Source: Sequoia sempervirens
Lineage: Eukaryota; Streptophyta; Pinopsida; Cupressales; Cupressaceae
Reading direction: 5' to 3'
DNA: 64,000 nt
Assembly (NCBI GenBank): GCA_007258455.2
Contig: VDFB02193867.1
Span: 532,137,071 to 532,201,070 of the forward strand
Below, in pieces: positions 46,519-59,770 of the stretch. Under the pieces are notes generated by a model, which was given only the letters and a program-made list of their open reading frames with translations, was not told the origin of the DNA and ran no database searches. Position 1 is the first letter of the stretch. Each line of letters opens with the position of its first letter. The position numbers and the translations under genes were made by a program.

Positions 46519-46903
46519 TATAAGGAAATGTAGGGAGCACATCTAATGAAAACTCCAAATAGTAGTGCCTTTAGTAACTTTAATTTTGATTTGATTACCT
46601 CAAAGACACAAACAACTATGTCCTAAAGCGGAAACAAACATAGTTCATTTCCCACATTGACCCTTCTAAGATAAACACATGTAAATTCAATAGCATACAT
46701 TATCAAATTCTCTAACATAATCAATACAGACATGAAAGATAAGAAAAAAGCAGAACACAAAGATTTTACGTGGGGAAAACCCTTTCTGGTAAAAAACCCC
46801 ACTCTCCAAAGTTCAAGCCATTGTATTATTCAGCAAGAGAAAGTTACAATACAATTTCAAGATCTTATCCTTTTAGAGATTACTTCTTGTTCATTCTGGA
46901 TAC
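46519..46903 (-). repeat. 5' LTR of the copia-like element, part 1
   Basis: Matches 41119-41507. The terminal TG of the partner is TA here. It ends in GATAC, the left target duplication of the inserted 12.9-kb element. Confidence 0.9.
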
Positions 46904-49900
46904 TATTATCAATAGTTTTGTACTGCTAAATGCAATATTCAGCAAACTACTGAAACATGGAAACCTTTTTTAGATGTGGGTGATCTGAATGAAAGAGGAA
47001 TCTCCAGAGTGAGCTGGTTCTCCGAATGATAAATCTTATTCTAAAACAACTTCTGAGAAAAGGGATGAAAGATGACTGAACATAAAAACCTATTTCTAAT
47101 AGATGATGCACCAAACTTATAAGAATCTAGACCTAACCACTCATAACAGCTTCTCCATTACAGTAATCCTCACAATCTCATTGGCACATATCCCATCAGT
47201 GATTTGTATGAATATCTGGAAAACAAATACAACATACAACTTGAAACATGTAACTATGAAACACAACCTTATAACAACAAGACATAAAAGGATTCTGATT
47301 TGGAAAAAAAATTACATCAGATTGCTATTACAAAATTTGAGACAAAAGATAAGAAGGAGAAATCTGTTGTTCTATTAAAAGTTGAAAGAGTCTTTGCCTG
47401 AATCTGAAACTGAGTAACAAAAGGTTTACAAGCTCAAAAGGGTATGAGCAAGAAACTATATCCAAACTGCTGAGAATGGAGAGCTGAAAAGACCAAGTCT
47501 TTGAAAAGAACTCTCAAGAAAACCCTAATCCGAGCTCAAAAAAAAGCTCAAGGAAAAAAGCTTCAAACAATCTCAAAAACTACTTTAAAGCAGAAAAAAG
47601 CACAATGCTTTCATGACGAACCTGTCAAGCCTCTAAAAATAGGCTAATCTTGCTTTAAAAGCTCAACAAACACTTTCTCTCCAAGATAGGTCTGGAATCC
47701 GACCAAGAGGAAAAGTCAACAAGAAACTGCTAAAAATAGCAAGAAATCACAAAGCAATTTATAGAAAAGATCGCTTTATGATTTTGCTTTACAAGACGCA
47801 GATTTGCACAATTAATCTATTTTTGCAATTAAAGATTGAAAATATTTTACAAAAAGGAAAAGCTCCTTATTACTCCATTACAATATTTCGATTTTCTCAA
47901 AAATCACAAAAACATATTACATAATATCCTCTCATCAAAATTCTCATTGATTTCTCTAAAATAAATTAAAAATAAAACCCTAACAAGGTAAATGACCCTA
48001 AGTCAAATAGATCCTAGGTCATATAGTATTCACCATTCACCCTTAATTGATTTTCTCTTAAATCAATAACACTTGATCAAATACCATATTTCACAAAGGC
48101 ATAAAAATAGTCCTAAGACTTAATATGTCAACCTAGGCACCTAATTTCAGCGACCCTCAAATATTAAACCCCACGTGCCTTAAATGAACATTCTGGATGA
48201 TGATGGATTGAATTAGGGTTCGATCAAAACAAGGTCAAACCTCACTCACTAGCTTGAATGAAAGAAGCTCTATTCTTTGCATATTGCCACCATGATTGAG
48301 TTGAACTCAAGCTTCGTGTGCTTTGAGACCATGGTTTTACCTCCTAACAGTTGAAATGTCATCTGGGTAAGCTTGTTTAGTCTGTTATTGAAGTTCCTTC
48401 ACTTTATTCAGGGATATCAAAATACCCTAAGGTAGTGGCTTGTCATGCTCTTCTTCTAACTCATTCTTGTTCTTACATCTACCTTGGCCGATATGAGCTC
48501 AAGTTCCACTTAAAAGCTCTAAGAGAGAGCTCATGGGTCATTGCTTTCTCCTACTGTCATAAAGGTGAGCTATTTACTCACAGCTGTTATGCCTTTTCAT
48601 TTGGCATCATATTTTGTTCTTCTGGCCTTGAGGTCATGGCTATACATACCCTCTAATGCATTTGTTTATGTTTCTTGTATTCCCACTTTACTATTTTGTG
48701 AGCTCGACCTACATTGAGAGCTCAACCCTTGGCACTTGGAAGCTTTCTGGAACTCTTGGCCGCGGCTAGGGAACTACTTCAGAGACATGAACTGTTAATT
48801 TTCTGTGCTAAAATTTGTTCAGAGACTTAAATAATTTCTTATTTAATCATGAATCTCTGGCCATATTCAGGCCACACCAGATATGATTTGTATAAATAAC
48901 TTTCTTTGAGTTTTGGGCTTGACCCAGAATATAAAACTCTTCTTTATGTATATTGATACTGGATCACTTCGTGTGTATTGTGAAGATTGAATGAGAACTG
49001 CATTATCTTTACTTTGAGGCTTGATTCATCACAGGAATTTGTAGTTTTTGTATTCTACTTACTGTTTTTTGTAAAACTCATATGGGTTATTTCCATTATT
49101 GTTCTTTCTGCACTCGATGCAAACACCCAAAATGGGTATCATATAAATTTGAACAAAACTGTCTTTTCTTCATTTTGATGCTTGACCCACCTCAGGAAAC
49201 TTGTATTTTAGTATCTCCTTGCTGTCTCTTTTCGTGAGTTATCACTATAATTGAATTTCCTATATTCTGCAACTCGAAGCTAACCTGGAAGTGGGTCTTT
49301 GGAATTATTAAAGAAAATTGCATTTTCTCTTCTCTTCTGAAGCTCGACCTAGCATAAAAATCTGCATATCTTGTGGTCTACTGTTGTTTTTATGCGAAAC
49401 TAATGTTTTGTATTTTCAAAGACACACCCACATGTGGGTAACTATTGTTCATCATTGTTTATCCCCAGAACTGAAAACACCTGTAGGAGTTAACAAAACC
49501 TGTGTATTTACATCATTAGCTGTAATAGAAAACTCCATATTGGCATTTGATATTTGAAGGAAAGATGTTCATTTTTGTATCTTTCATTATTCTATTTGTC
49601 ATCTCCACATGGACTTGAGCTAAAATAAATAGTGACTTATTTTCAACTTCTGGAATAAAACAATATCGTGAGTGTTGAAAATTCTCAAAGCTAAAAGCAT
49701 GTAGTCTTACTTTCTGATAGAACTCGACCTCCCATATCTGTTTGAAAATGGTGATAAAACTATATATTTGCTTGCATTTGTTACTAAGGCTTTGACTCAA
49801 ACAACCAGTGATGTTTTACCTTCACTTATGTAAAAAGATGCCTTGAATATTTGTCTTTAATTTAAACCTTCTTAGCATTTTGTTCATCCCAAGAAAAACA

Positions 49901-51890
49901 ACTCATCACATCACTGTTGCTTGCTTTAATATACCTTCAAAAAAATAAAAGAACATGATGGGAACAACAAGAATCTGTGTGTTTGTCTATATTCTTTTGT
50001 TCATATTACTAGGTACTCCATTCTGGCATTTTCTGTAATTCTCTTTGATAGTTAGGACACCTTGAAAATGCTTCAGTATAAGTTCATTGCAAAGAGGGGA
50101 ATTTTCATGCTCGTATTCTGCACATATATCAGTATCCTTTGATTTTCACTCAATTTTAACAAAACAATATCTATCTTCTATTTTTTGAACTCTGTAGAAA
50201 ATGTTATAATGAAATATTGCATTACTATGAATCACCTCTATTTACCAGTTCATATGCATAACTGATAACTTCAGAAACTTTTCTGGAAATAAATTGTTAC
50301 TCCCTCTTTAGAAATCTGAAAAGATCACTAGATTAATACTTATAATTCCTCATGCATATTGTATATATAAACAATGGTGTCCCTTTTAACCTCCCACAAC
50401 AGCTTTCACTTTCTATATTCGAATTTTGTAGAGGTTTTACCTTTTTGCTTTTGGATTGAAACATTGCATCTGTACAAACCTCCTCAACCCACCAGTTTAT
50501 ATGTATAACTGGTAACTCAGAATCATTCTGGAAAGAAAATACTTACTCCTCCATTATTATTTTGGAATGATCTCCTTGTTATTACTTATTCAGGATGCAG
50601 TATTTACTTAATCAGTCAACTAGAACTAGAAATTCATTCAATACTCAAATGCACTGTCTGTGTTTGTATTCTTGAGCAACATGATACTCTTCATGTATTT
50701 TTATATTTCACTACACAAACTACTCTCAGAAACTGTTCTCTTTGATGATGAATATTAAAAAAAACATTAAGGCATATGTATGCCTATTCACTATCCAAGA
50801 GAGAATTGATGAATTGAAACTTACATGACATAATCAGCACAGAAAGTGAAGTTATTCAACAATTTCTAATGTGGATGTACTTAGTTAAATTCCTTAAGTG
50901 AACTAAACTCACTGTTCACCTGTAGCCTTTAGAAAGAATCCTGATCGTTATGAATGCACAATTGGTTTTGTTACTTGATGGATTCTTTGTTTTATTCTTT
51001 CAGCTGTATTTCATTTCATTCAATGTATATGATGAAGCATCTTTTAAAATTAGCCCATTTAATAAATAGGGCAACATGGCGAGCTCTACCCTTGTGGGAG
51101 CCCATTTTACTCCACATGCTTGGTCTTCGAATAATGTTCAGCTTCATGACTTTACCTATACCTGCACAAGGAAAAAAATTGTGTTAGCATAAAAACATAA
51201 CACAATGATTATGATGTTGCTACTTCTCCTTTAGCTTACTTCTTTCATACTGCACTTGATTGATTTGATTGCTTCAATGCATTGCTAATAGTATGTTGTA
51301 CTATTTTGGGTGTTCCATATAAGTTACATCATAATTGGAGCCACTGACACCCCTCTTTTCCTCTTACAGGTTGATGAAGCTCGAGAAGGCAAGGTGCACC
51401 ATTCGGCATCGAACGTCGATAATCAGGAAATGATGATTATCTGTCACTTATGTGTTTTCTTTTTTGCACCTCTAGTAGTGCAATGTGCTATTAGACATAT
51501 ATTGTAGCAATCATAGTTATATCCATGGCTTGTGTGGATCTTTGATTTCAATTTTTCTTTTCAATTAAAAGAAAATGCATTTGAATGCAATGTTGTAATA
51601 TCATTCTGATTGTGAAATCAAATTAAGCCCTGTAAAAAATATGAGTTCTTTATGAAATGAATGAAAGCATCTGAAATGCTATTTTTCCCATGTACTCAAT
51701 TCCGTATTTCTTTTAAAACTGCAACATCTGAATGGCACTCTGAAACTCTATCTTTCTTTGAAATGCATAACTGTTGTTCGATGCAAACGAGATGTGAAAC
51801 AACATTTGAAAATCAACATGCAATTCCACTTAAAGTTAAATAACAATCTTCCTGCTCCTCTATTTGAGCTGAAGCAAAAAATATGTAACA
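46904..51890 (-). repeat. Giant LTR, copy 1 (3' LTR if minus-oriented)
   Basis: 4987 bp. On the minus strand, positions above about 47765 would be U3 (about 4.1 kb) and the rest R-U5, including a leader with CTTGAGAGTTC and TTAGGGTTTTC. No gene is recognised in it. Small frames such as 49318-49557 and 49800-49516 are conserved in both LTRs only because the LTRs are near-identical. Confidence 0.9.
47757..47765 (-). promoter_or_regulatory. Putative LTR TATA box (copy at 55630-55638)
   Basis: CTATAAATT on the minus strand in both LTR copies, followed downstream by a pyrimidine-rich leader-like sequence. It fits minus-strand transcription from the LTR into the interior. Prediction by eye only. 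Confidence 0.4.
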
Positions 51891-52477
51891 TTTTGGAAAT
51901 TTTTGTTATATGCTTACCTGCTAAGCATAGATCAGTGGCCTTTAAAACAATTCATTGGGTGCGGAGTCAATTTTGCCCCTTTTTGAAACTCAGAAAACTT
52001 GAACAACAACACTCCAAATAACAGCAAGAAAATGAAACAAAACTGAAAGCAAACAAAGAGGCCCTAGTGGCCAACAGAACAATGTGCAGTAGCGCTTAGA
52101 GAAAGCAAAACTACTGAAATTAAATGTGTGAAATGCACTTATTTGCAGCAAATATTCTATCCTACACTAACCAGTGGAAAAGGTACTCAAACAAAACCAT
52201 TTACGGGTTTTGAAAAATAACCGCCTCTCCTAGTCAATCGAGAATACTTCGCATACTCACAAATTTGCACTAAAGGATGGAAAATGAGGATACTTCTCAC
52301 ACATTGTTGTGCTGCAACTTGTAAATAACAATCAAAGATGCAAATCATGTGAATCTGATCAAGCATACCTCTAGTTTTCCTAGAATGAATAATTGGGATT
52401 TACTGCCCCTCGACTGCCACCTCATCCTTAGGTGAACTGGAAATCCTTTGGATCTTGCCAACATCCCTGGCTAGATG
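51891..52477. other. Interior segment next to LTR copy 1
   Basis: About 590 bp between the end of the decayed interior frame and the LTR. I find no clear polypurine tract at the LTR junction; the minus strand reads AAAAATTTCCAAAA just before TGTTACA, which is only weakly purine-rich. Confidence 0.5.
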
Positions 52478-54432
52478 TCAGATGGGGCAGCCTCTCGTGA
52501 AGGTGAAACTAGAACTTGCATCTCTAGTTCTTTGTTGGTTACCTACTACTTCAATCTCATCCTTCTGATGAGGATCATTTGAAAACATATCACCCAACCT
52601 TGTGCAAAACTCGTCAATTATATTAGCGTACAAGTTCTTGTGGGTCCCATCATTATCTTTTGTATGCATAACAGGCTTTGAGGTGTCCTCCTAACTATTT
52701 TCTTGAAAATTTGTAAAGATATCAAGGCCATTACCTTGTACAACAGTGTCATGCTTATGCACAACTTGATCTCGTTCTATTTGAGCTTTTGTACTAGGTT
52801 CATCGAGGTTCTAGCATTTGATAACCATGTTATCTTCACCTCGAGTTTGGACAACCCCACTGTCTCCTCAAGTTGCTACCCCACACCTTCTCCTTCAAAA
52901 GATGAGCGTTTGGTATCTAAATTTGAAACAAAATCCTCAAGATCATCCCAAAACGTGTCATCCTCCCTCTCACTTTCAGTTTTTTGTGGAAGAGAACTAT
53001 TTTCTTCATCACTGCAACTCTTCTGAGGTATCAAAACATCAGAACTTTGAACTTCCTCCCATTGCTCTAGAGTTGGTATGGGTGTAATCAAAGGGGTGCT
53101 TAATTTGTTATCCACAAAGAACAGTAATCCATTGAACAAATCAAGCGAGGCTTGAGAACTGTCACTTGTTCTTTGTTGTTCTTCAAATAGGGCCTCCTCT
53201 ACCTCCTATAGTAATGGCTCATGATGCTCTGGGTCTTTTTTAATGCTATTCCAATTGGAGACTTCAAAATGACCATCAATATTTTGTTGCTCCAATGAAC
53301 CAATCTTCTCCATACATGCAACATTCTTTTGTTCTGCTGAAAAAATGGAGCAATCAGTAGAAACTTCCTGCTTGGTATGTTTTTGATCCTCTAAAAAGTT
53401 GTCTCCATCCTCCACAAAACAAGGCAACTCATTAGTGAAAACATGAAATGACTCATCAGTAGGAGACTTCTCTCGTTCAATATTTTGTTGTTCTAACCGA
53501 TATTCCTCCATAGCTATATGTAGTAAATTTATTCTTGTAGCTTCTTCCTTCATGGTGAATGATGAGTCATTTTCTGAGTCAATAGGTCTGTCCTCAATAA
53601 TGACAGGACAATCAGAATTATCTAGCTGGGAAACTTGTCCAATTTTTGGATTTTCTAGAGGAAAGGAGGTTGCTTCCTAATTGATTGGTCACAAATGCTG
53701 ACAAGTTGACTGTAGTCATTTCCCTTGACTTGCAAGGGATGGTAGTTTTGAAAACTCAAGATTTCAAGATTAGGAGGTTGATTTGGGGAGCTAAAAGCAC
53801 TATTTTGCCTAAAACTTGGGATTTTGACTTTCGGTATGATAGGAGGCTCATTTTTCATAGTACTTGGAAATTTGAATTTACGAACCTCTTCTTGAATAGG
53901 ATGTTCAGAACTAACAGGAGTTGTTTGGGCTTCCAACCTTTGACACTGAGCAAGCAGAAGGTTTGTCTATGCAGCTGCCTCTCTCTCTAAATCCTCCTTA
54001 AACTATGCTCTTTGGGTCTCCAGCTCCTGCTCATGAAGATAGGCTTGATAAGCCAGCTCCTCCTGCTGCTGATTATACTCATACTGCTTCTTGATCTCCG
54101 CAAGCTAATTCATGTAATCAAGCAACGTGTTTTTTTATACTTTCCATCTCCTCCTGCTAATCTATTTGACTCATTTTCCTTTCATAGTTCAACCTTATTT
54201 CTATGAAACTCAAGTCTTCGATCTCTTGGGATTGATTTTTAACATAGAAGGGTTGAGATGAATAATGAGTAGGGGTGGGTGGGTGGCAACTATACTACGC
54301 ATGCTGGTTTTGAAAAGCCATGGAACTGGAATCAGTAGCATAATTATACAAATGTGGCTGATATGGAGATGGGTAAGCAGTATCTTCATGATATGATGGG
54401 TGATATGATGCATGCCCATGAAATATTGACAT
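52478..54432 (-). pseudogene. Decayed interior frame, unknown Gln/Glu-rich protein
   Basis: From a minus-strand ATG at 54432 a frame opens with HASYHPSYHEDTAYPSPYQP. A Gln/Glu coiled-coil region follows (QYEYNQQQEELAYQAYLHEQ, near 54090), then a Pro/Ser segment (53936-53655). After one frameshift near 53655 an acidic half covers 53553-52876 in a single frame with one or two stops (MEEYRLEQQNIE, DDTFWDDLEDF). A shifted tail reaches 52478. Stops are nearly all TAG, as from CAG. No zinc knuckle, protease, RT or integrase. Total about 650 codons. It may be a gag-like packaging protein or unrelated to transposition; I do not recognise it. Confidence 0.55.
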
Positions 54433-54782
54433 ATTTATTCATCTAAAGGCTAAAAACGAGCAAAAAATTAGAATCCCTAACAACATACAAGCTCTTGATT
54501 GTTTTGAAACCAGAAAAGGCTTCTCAGAGTCACCATGGTCTTTGATGACTATGCCTCCAAAGGCTGATAATTCTGAAGGGAACACCTAACCCTTCAATAT
54601 GTGTTCTTTTTGTGTGTTGTTCACGCTGGATCTGCTTCAAAATTAGAGCATAGAGTCGCCAAGTATATTGAAAAGGGCCTCCAAAAGGCTGAATAACTTG
54701 CTGCATACACCAAATAGCAACCTTAAAGGATTAAAACTTCTTTGAAATTGATTTTCAGAGTCCCATCGGGTGTGCAAAAAAC
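54433..54782 (-). other. Leader between LTR and interior frame
   Basis: 350 bp between LTR copy 2 and the ATG. The usual tRNA-Met primer site is absent. A TGGGACTCTGAA sequence lies about 17 bases inside the LTR on the minus strand and could be a primer site for another tRNA, but the distance is unusual. Confidence 0.4.
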
Positions 54783-57700
54783 TCTTATCAATAGTTTTGC
54801 ACCCTACTGAATGCAATATTCAGCAAACTACTGAAACATGGAAACCTCTTTTAGATGTGGGTGATCTGTATGAAAGAGGAATCTCCAGAGTGAGCTGGTT
54901 CTCCAAATGATAAATCTTATTCTAAAACAACTTCTGAGAAAAGGGATGAAAGATGACTCAACATAAAAACCTATTTCTAACAGATGATTCATCAAACTTA
55001 TAAGAATCCAGACCTAACCACTCATAATAGCTTCTCTATTACAATAATCCTCACAATCTCATTGGAACATATCCCATCAGTGATTTGTATGAAGATCTGG
55101 AAAACAAATACAACATACAACCTGAAACATATAACTCTGAAACACAACCCTATAACAACAAGACATAAAAGGATTCTGATTTGGAAACACAATTACATCA
55201 AATTACCATTACAAAATCTGAGACAAAAGATAAGAAGGAGAAATCTGATGTTCTATTAAAAGCTGAAAGAGTCTTTGCCTGAATCTGAAATTGAGTAACA
55301 AAAGGTTTACAAGCTCAAAAGGGTATGAGCAAGAAACTATATCCAAACTGCTGACAATGGAGAGCTGAAAAGACCAAGTCTTTGAAAAGAACTCTCAAGA
55401 AAACCCTAATCCGAGCTTAGAAAAAAGCTCAAGGAAAAAAGCTTCAAACAATCTCAAAAACTCCTTTAAAGCAGAAAAAAGCACAATGCTTTCATGATGA
55501 ACCTGTCAAGCCTCTAAAATCTTGCTTTAAAAGCTCAACAAACACCTTATCTCTCCAAGATAGGTCTGAAATCCGACCAAGAGGAAAAGTCAACAAGAAT
55601 CTGCTAAAAATAGCAAGAAATCACAAAGCAATTTATAGAAAAGATCGCTTTATGATTTTGCTTTACAAGATACAGATTTTCACAATTAATCTATTTTTGC
55701 AATTAAAGATTGAAAATCTTTTGCAAAAAGGAAAAGCTCCTTATTACTCCATTACAATATTTCAATTTTCTCAAAAATCATAAAAACATATTACATAATA
55801 TCCTCTCATCAAAATTCTCATTGATTTCTCTAAAATCAATCAAAAATAAAACCCTAACAAGGTAAATGACCCTAAGTCAAATAGATCCTAGGTCATATAG
55901 TATTCACCATTCACCCTTAATTGATTTTCTCTTAAACCAATAACACAAGATCAAATACCATATTTCACTAAGGCATAAAACAAGTCCTAAGACTTAATAT
56001 GTCAACCTAGGCACCTAATTTCAGCAACCCTCAAATATTAAACTCCACGTACCTTAAATGAACATTCCAGATGATGATGGATTGAATTAGGGTTCGATCA
56101 AAACAAGGTCAAACCCCAATGATCACTCACCAACTTGAATGAAAGAAGCTCTATTCTTTGCATGCCGCCACCATGATTGAGTTGAACTCGAGCTTTGTGT
56201 GCTTTGAGACCATGGTTTTACCTCCTGATAGTTGAAATGTCATCTGGGTAAGCTTGTTTTGTCTATTATCAAAGTTCCTTCACTTTATTCAGGGATATCA
56301 AAAGACCCTAAGGCCGCGGCCTGTCATGCTCTTCTTCTAACTCATTCCCGTGCTTACATCTACCTTGGCCGATATGAGCTCAAGTTCCACTTAAAAGCTC
56401 TAAGAGAGAGCTCATGGGTCATTGCTTTCTCCTACTGTCATAAAGGTGAGCTATTTACTCACAACTGCTATGCCTTTTCATTTGGCATCATATTTTGTTC
56501 TTCTGGCCTTGAGGCCACAGCTATACACAGCCTCTAATGCATTTGTCTGTGTTTCTTGTATTCCCACTTTACTGTTTCGTGAGCTTGACCTACATTGAGA
56601 GCTTGACCCTTTGCACTTGGAAGCTTTCTGGAACTCTTGGCCGCGGCTAGGGCACTCCTTCAGAGCCATGAACTGGTAATTTTCTATGCTAAAATTTGTT
56701 TAGAGAATTAAAGAATTTCTTCTTTAATCATGAATCTCTGGCCATATTCAGGCCATGCTAGATATGATTTGTATAAGGCACTTTCTTTGAGTTTTGGTCT
56801 TGACCCAGAACATAAAACTCTTCTTTATGTATATTGATAATGGATCACTTCATGGGTATCGTGAAGATTGAAAGAGAACTGCATTTTCTTTACTCTGAGG
56901 CTTGATTCATCACAGGAATTTGTAGTTTTTGTATTCTACTTACTATTTTTTGTAAAACTCATATGGGTTATTTCCATTATTGTTCTTTCTGCACTCGATG
57001 CAAACACCCAAAATGGGTATCATATAAATTCGAACAAAACTATCTTTTCTTCATTTTGATGCTTGACCCACCTCAGGAAACTTGTATTTTAGTATCTCCT
57101 TGCTGTCTCTTTTCGTGAGTTATCACTATAATTGAATTTCCTATATTTTGCAACTCGAAGCTAACCTGGAAGTGGGTCTTTGGAATTATTAAAGAAAATT
57201 GCATTTTCTCTTCTCTTCTGAAGCTCGACCTAGCATAAAAATTTGCATATCTTGTGGTCTACTGCTATTTTTATGCGAAACTCATGTTTTGTATTTTCAA
57301 AGACACACCCACATGTGGGTAACTATTGTTCATCATTGTTTATCCCCAGAACTGAAAACACCTGTAGGAGTTAACAAAACCAATGTATTTACATCATTAG
57401 CTGTAATAGAAAACTCCATATTGGCATTTGATATTTGAAGGAAAGATGTTCATTTTTGTATCTTTCATTATTCTATTTGTCATCTCCACATGGACTCGAG
57501 CTAAAATAAATAGTGACTTATTTTCAACTTCTAGAATAAAACAATATCTTGAGTGTTGAAAATTCTCAAAGCTAAAAGCATGCAGTCTTACTTTCTGATA
57601 GAACTCGACCTCCCATATCTGCTTGAAAATGGTGATAAAACTGTATATTTGCTTGCATTTGTTACTAAGGCTTTGACTCAAATAACCAGTGATGTTTTAC

Positions 57701-59765
57701 CTTCACTTTTGTGAAAAGATGCCTTGAATATTTGTCTTTAATTTAAACCTTCTTAGCATTTTGTTCATCCCAAGAAAAACAACTCATCGCATCACTGTTG
57801 CTTGCTTTAATATACCTTCAAAAAAATAAAAGAACATGATGGGAACAACAAGAATCTGTGTGTTTGTCTATATTCTTTGGCTCATATTACTAGGTACTCT
57901 ATTCTGTCATTTTCTGTAATTCTTTTTGATAGTTAAGACACCTTGAAAATGCTTTTGTATAAGTTCATTGCAAAGAGGGGAATTTTCATGCTCGTATTCT
58001 GCACATATATCGGTATCCTTTGATTTTCACTCAATTTTAACAAAACAATATCTATCTTCTATTTTTTGAGATCTGTAGAAAATGTTATAATAAAATATTG
58101 CATTACTATGAATCACCTCTATTTACCAGTTCATATGCATAACTGATAACTTCAGAAACTTTTCTGGAAATAAATTGTTACTCCCTCTTTAGAAATCTGA
58201 AAAGATCACTAGATTAATACTTATAATTCCTCATGTATATTGTGTATATAAACAGCAGTGTCCCTTTTAACCTCCCACAACAGCTTTCACTTTCTATATT
58301 CGAATTTTGTAGAGGTTTTACCTTTTTGCTTTTGGATTGAAACATTGCATCTGTACAAACCTCCTCAACTCACCGGTTTATATGTATAACTGGTAACTCA
58401 GAATCATTCTGGAAAGAAAATACTTACTCCTCCATTATTATTTTGGAATGATCTCCTTGTTATTACTTATTCAGGATGCAATATTTACTTAATCAGTCAA
58501 CTAGAACTAGAAATTCATTCAATACTCAAATGCACTGTCTGTGTTTGTATTCTTGAGCAACATGATAATCTTCATGCATTTTTATATTTCACTGCACAAA
58601 GTACTCTCAAAAAGTGTTCTCTTTGATGATGAATATTAAAACAAAACATTAAGGCATATGTATGCCTGTTCACTATCCAAGAGAGAATTGATGAATTGAA
58701 ACTTACATGACATAGTCAGCACAGAAAGTGAAGTTATTCAGCAATTTCTGATGTGGATGTACTTAGTTAAATTCCTTAAGTGAACTAAACTCACCGTTCA
58801 CTTGTAGCCTTTAGAAAGAATCCTAATCGTTATGAATGCACAGTTGGTTTCATTACTTGATGGATTCTCTATTTTATTCTTTCAGCTGTATTTCATTTCA
58901 TTCAATGTATATGATGAAGCATCTTTTAAAATCAACCCATTTAATAAATAGGGAAGCATGGCGAGCTCTAGCCTTGTGGGAGCCCATTTTACTCCACATG
59001 CTTGGTCTTCGAATAATGTTCAACTTCATGACTTTACCTATACCTGCACAAGGAAACAAATAGTGTTAGCATAAAAATGGAACATGATGATTATGATGTT
59101 GCTACTTCTCCTTTAGCTTACTTCTTTCATACTGCACTTGATTGATTTGATTGCTTCAATGCATTGCTAATATAATGTTGTACTATTGTGGGTGTTCCAT
59201 ATAAGTTACATCATAATCAGAGCCACTGACACCCCTCTTTTCCTCTTACAGGTCGACGGAGCTCAAGAAGGCAAGGTGCACCATTCGGCATTGAACATCA
59301 ATAATCAGGAAATGATGATTATTTGTCACTTATGTGTTTTCTTTTCTGCACCTCCAGTAGTGGAATGTGTTAGAAATATATTGTAGTAGTCACAATTATA
59401 TCCACGGCTTGTGTGGATCTTTGATTTCAATTCTGCTTTCAATTGAAAAGAAAATGCATTTGAATGCAATGTTGTAATATCATTCTGATTGTGAAATCAA
59501 ATGAAGCCTTGTTAAAAATATGAGCTCTTTACAAAATGAATGAAAGCATTTGAAATGCTATTTTGCCCATGTACTCAATTCTGTATTTCATTTAAAACTG
59601 CAAAATCTGAATGGCACTCTGAAACTCTTTCTTTAAAATGCATAACTATTGTTCATTGCAAACGAGATGCGAAACAACATTTGAAAATCAACATGCAATT
59701 CCACCTAAAGTTAAATAACAATATGCCCGCTCCTCTATTTGAGTTGAGGCAAAAAATATGTAACA
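54783..59765 (-). repeat. Giant LTR, copy 2 (5' LTR if minus-oriented)
   Basis: 4983 bp, offset from copy 1 by 7875-7881 bases along its whole length, so indels are few. Substitutions are visible in most lines. Followed at once by GATAC and then the host LTR. Confidence 0.9.
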
Positions 59766-59770
59766 GATAC

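Larger units (their letters stand above)
46904..59765 (-). mobile_element. Large LARD-like LTR element with about 5-kb LTRs
   Basis: Direct repeats 46904-51890 (4987 bp) and 54783-59765 (4983 bp) are collinear throughout and flank a 2892-bp interior. The perfect 5-bp duplication GATAC occurs at 46899-46903 and 59766-59770. LTR ends are T(A/C)TTATC and GTAACA, which point to an original TGTTA...TAACA. The host LTR is contiguous once this element is removed. Very long LTRs and a short interior without pol match the LARD class described from cereals. Orientation (-) is inferred from the interior frame and TATA boxes. Confidence 0.9.

Noticed and set aside
51366..51508. Possible last exon of a host gene after TTACAG
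   Set aside because: The same sequence recurs in the other LTR, no upstream exon with a matching donor could be identified, and the protein is not recognised. Kept only as a low-interest note.
48435..51843. Plus-strand small ORFs conserved in two copies (also at 56232-59776)
   Set aside because: Conservation is explained by the two LTRs being copies of one sequence; no selection can be inferred from it.
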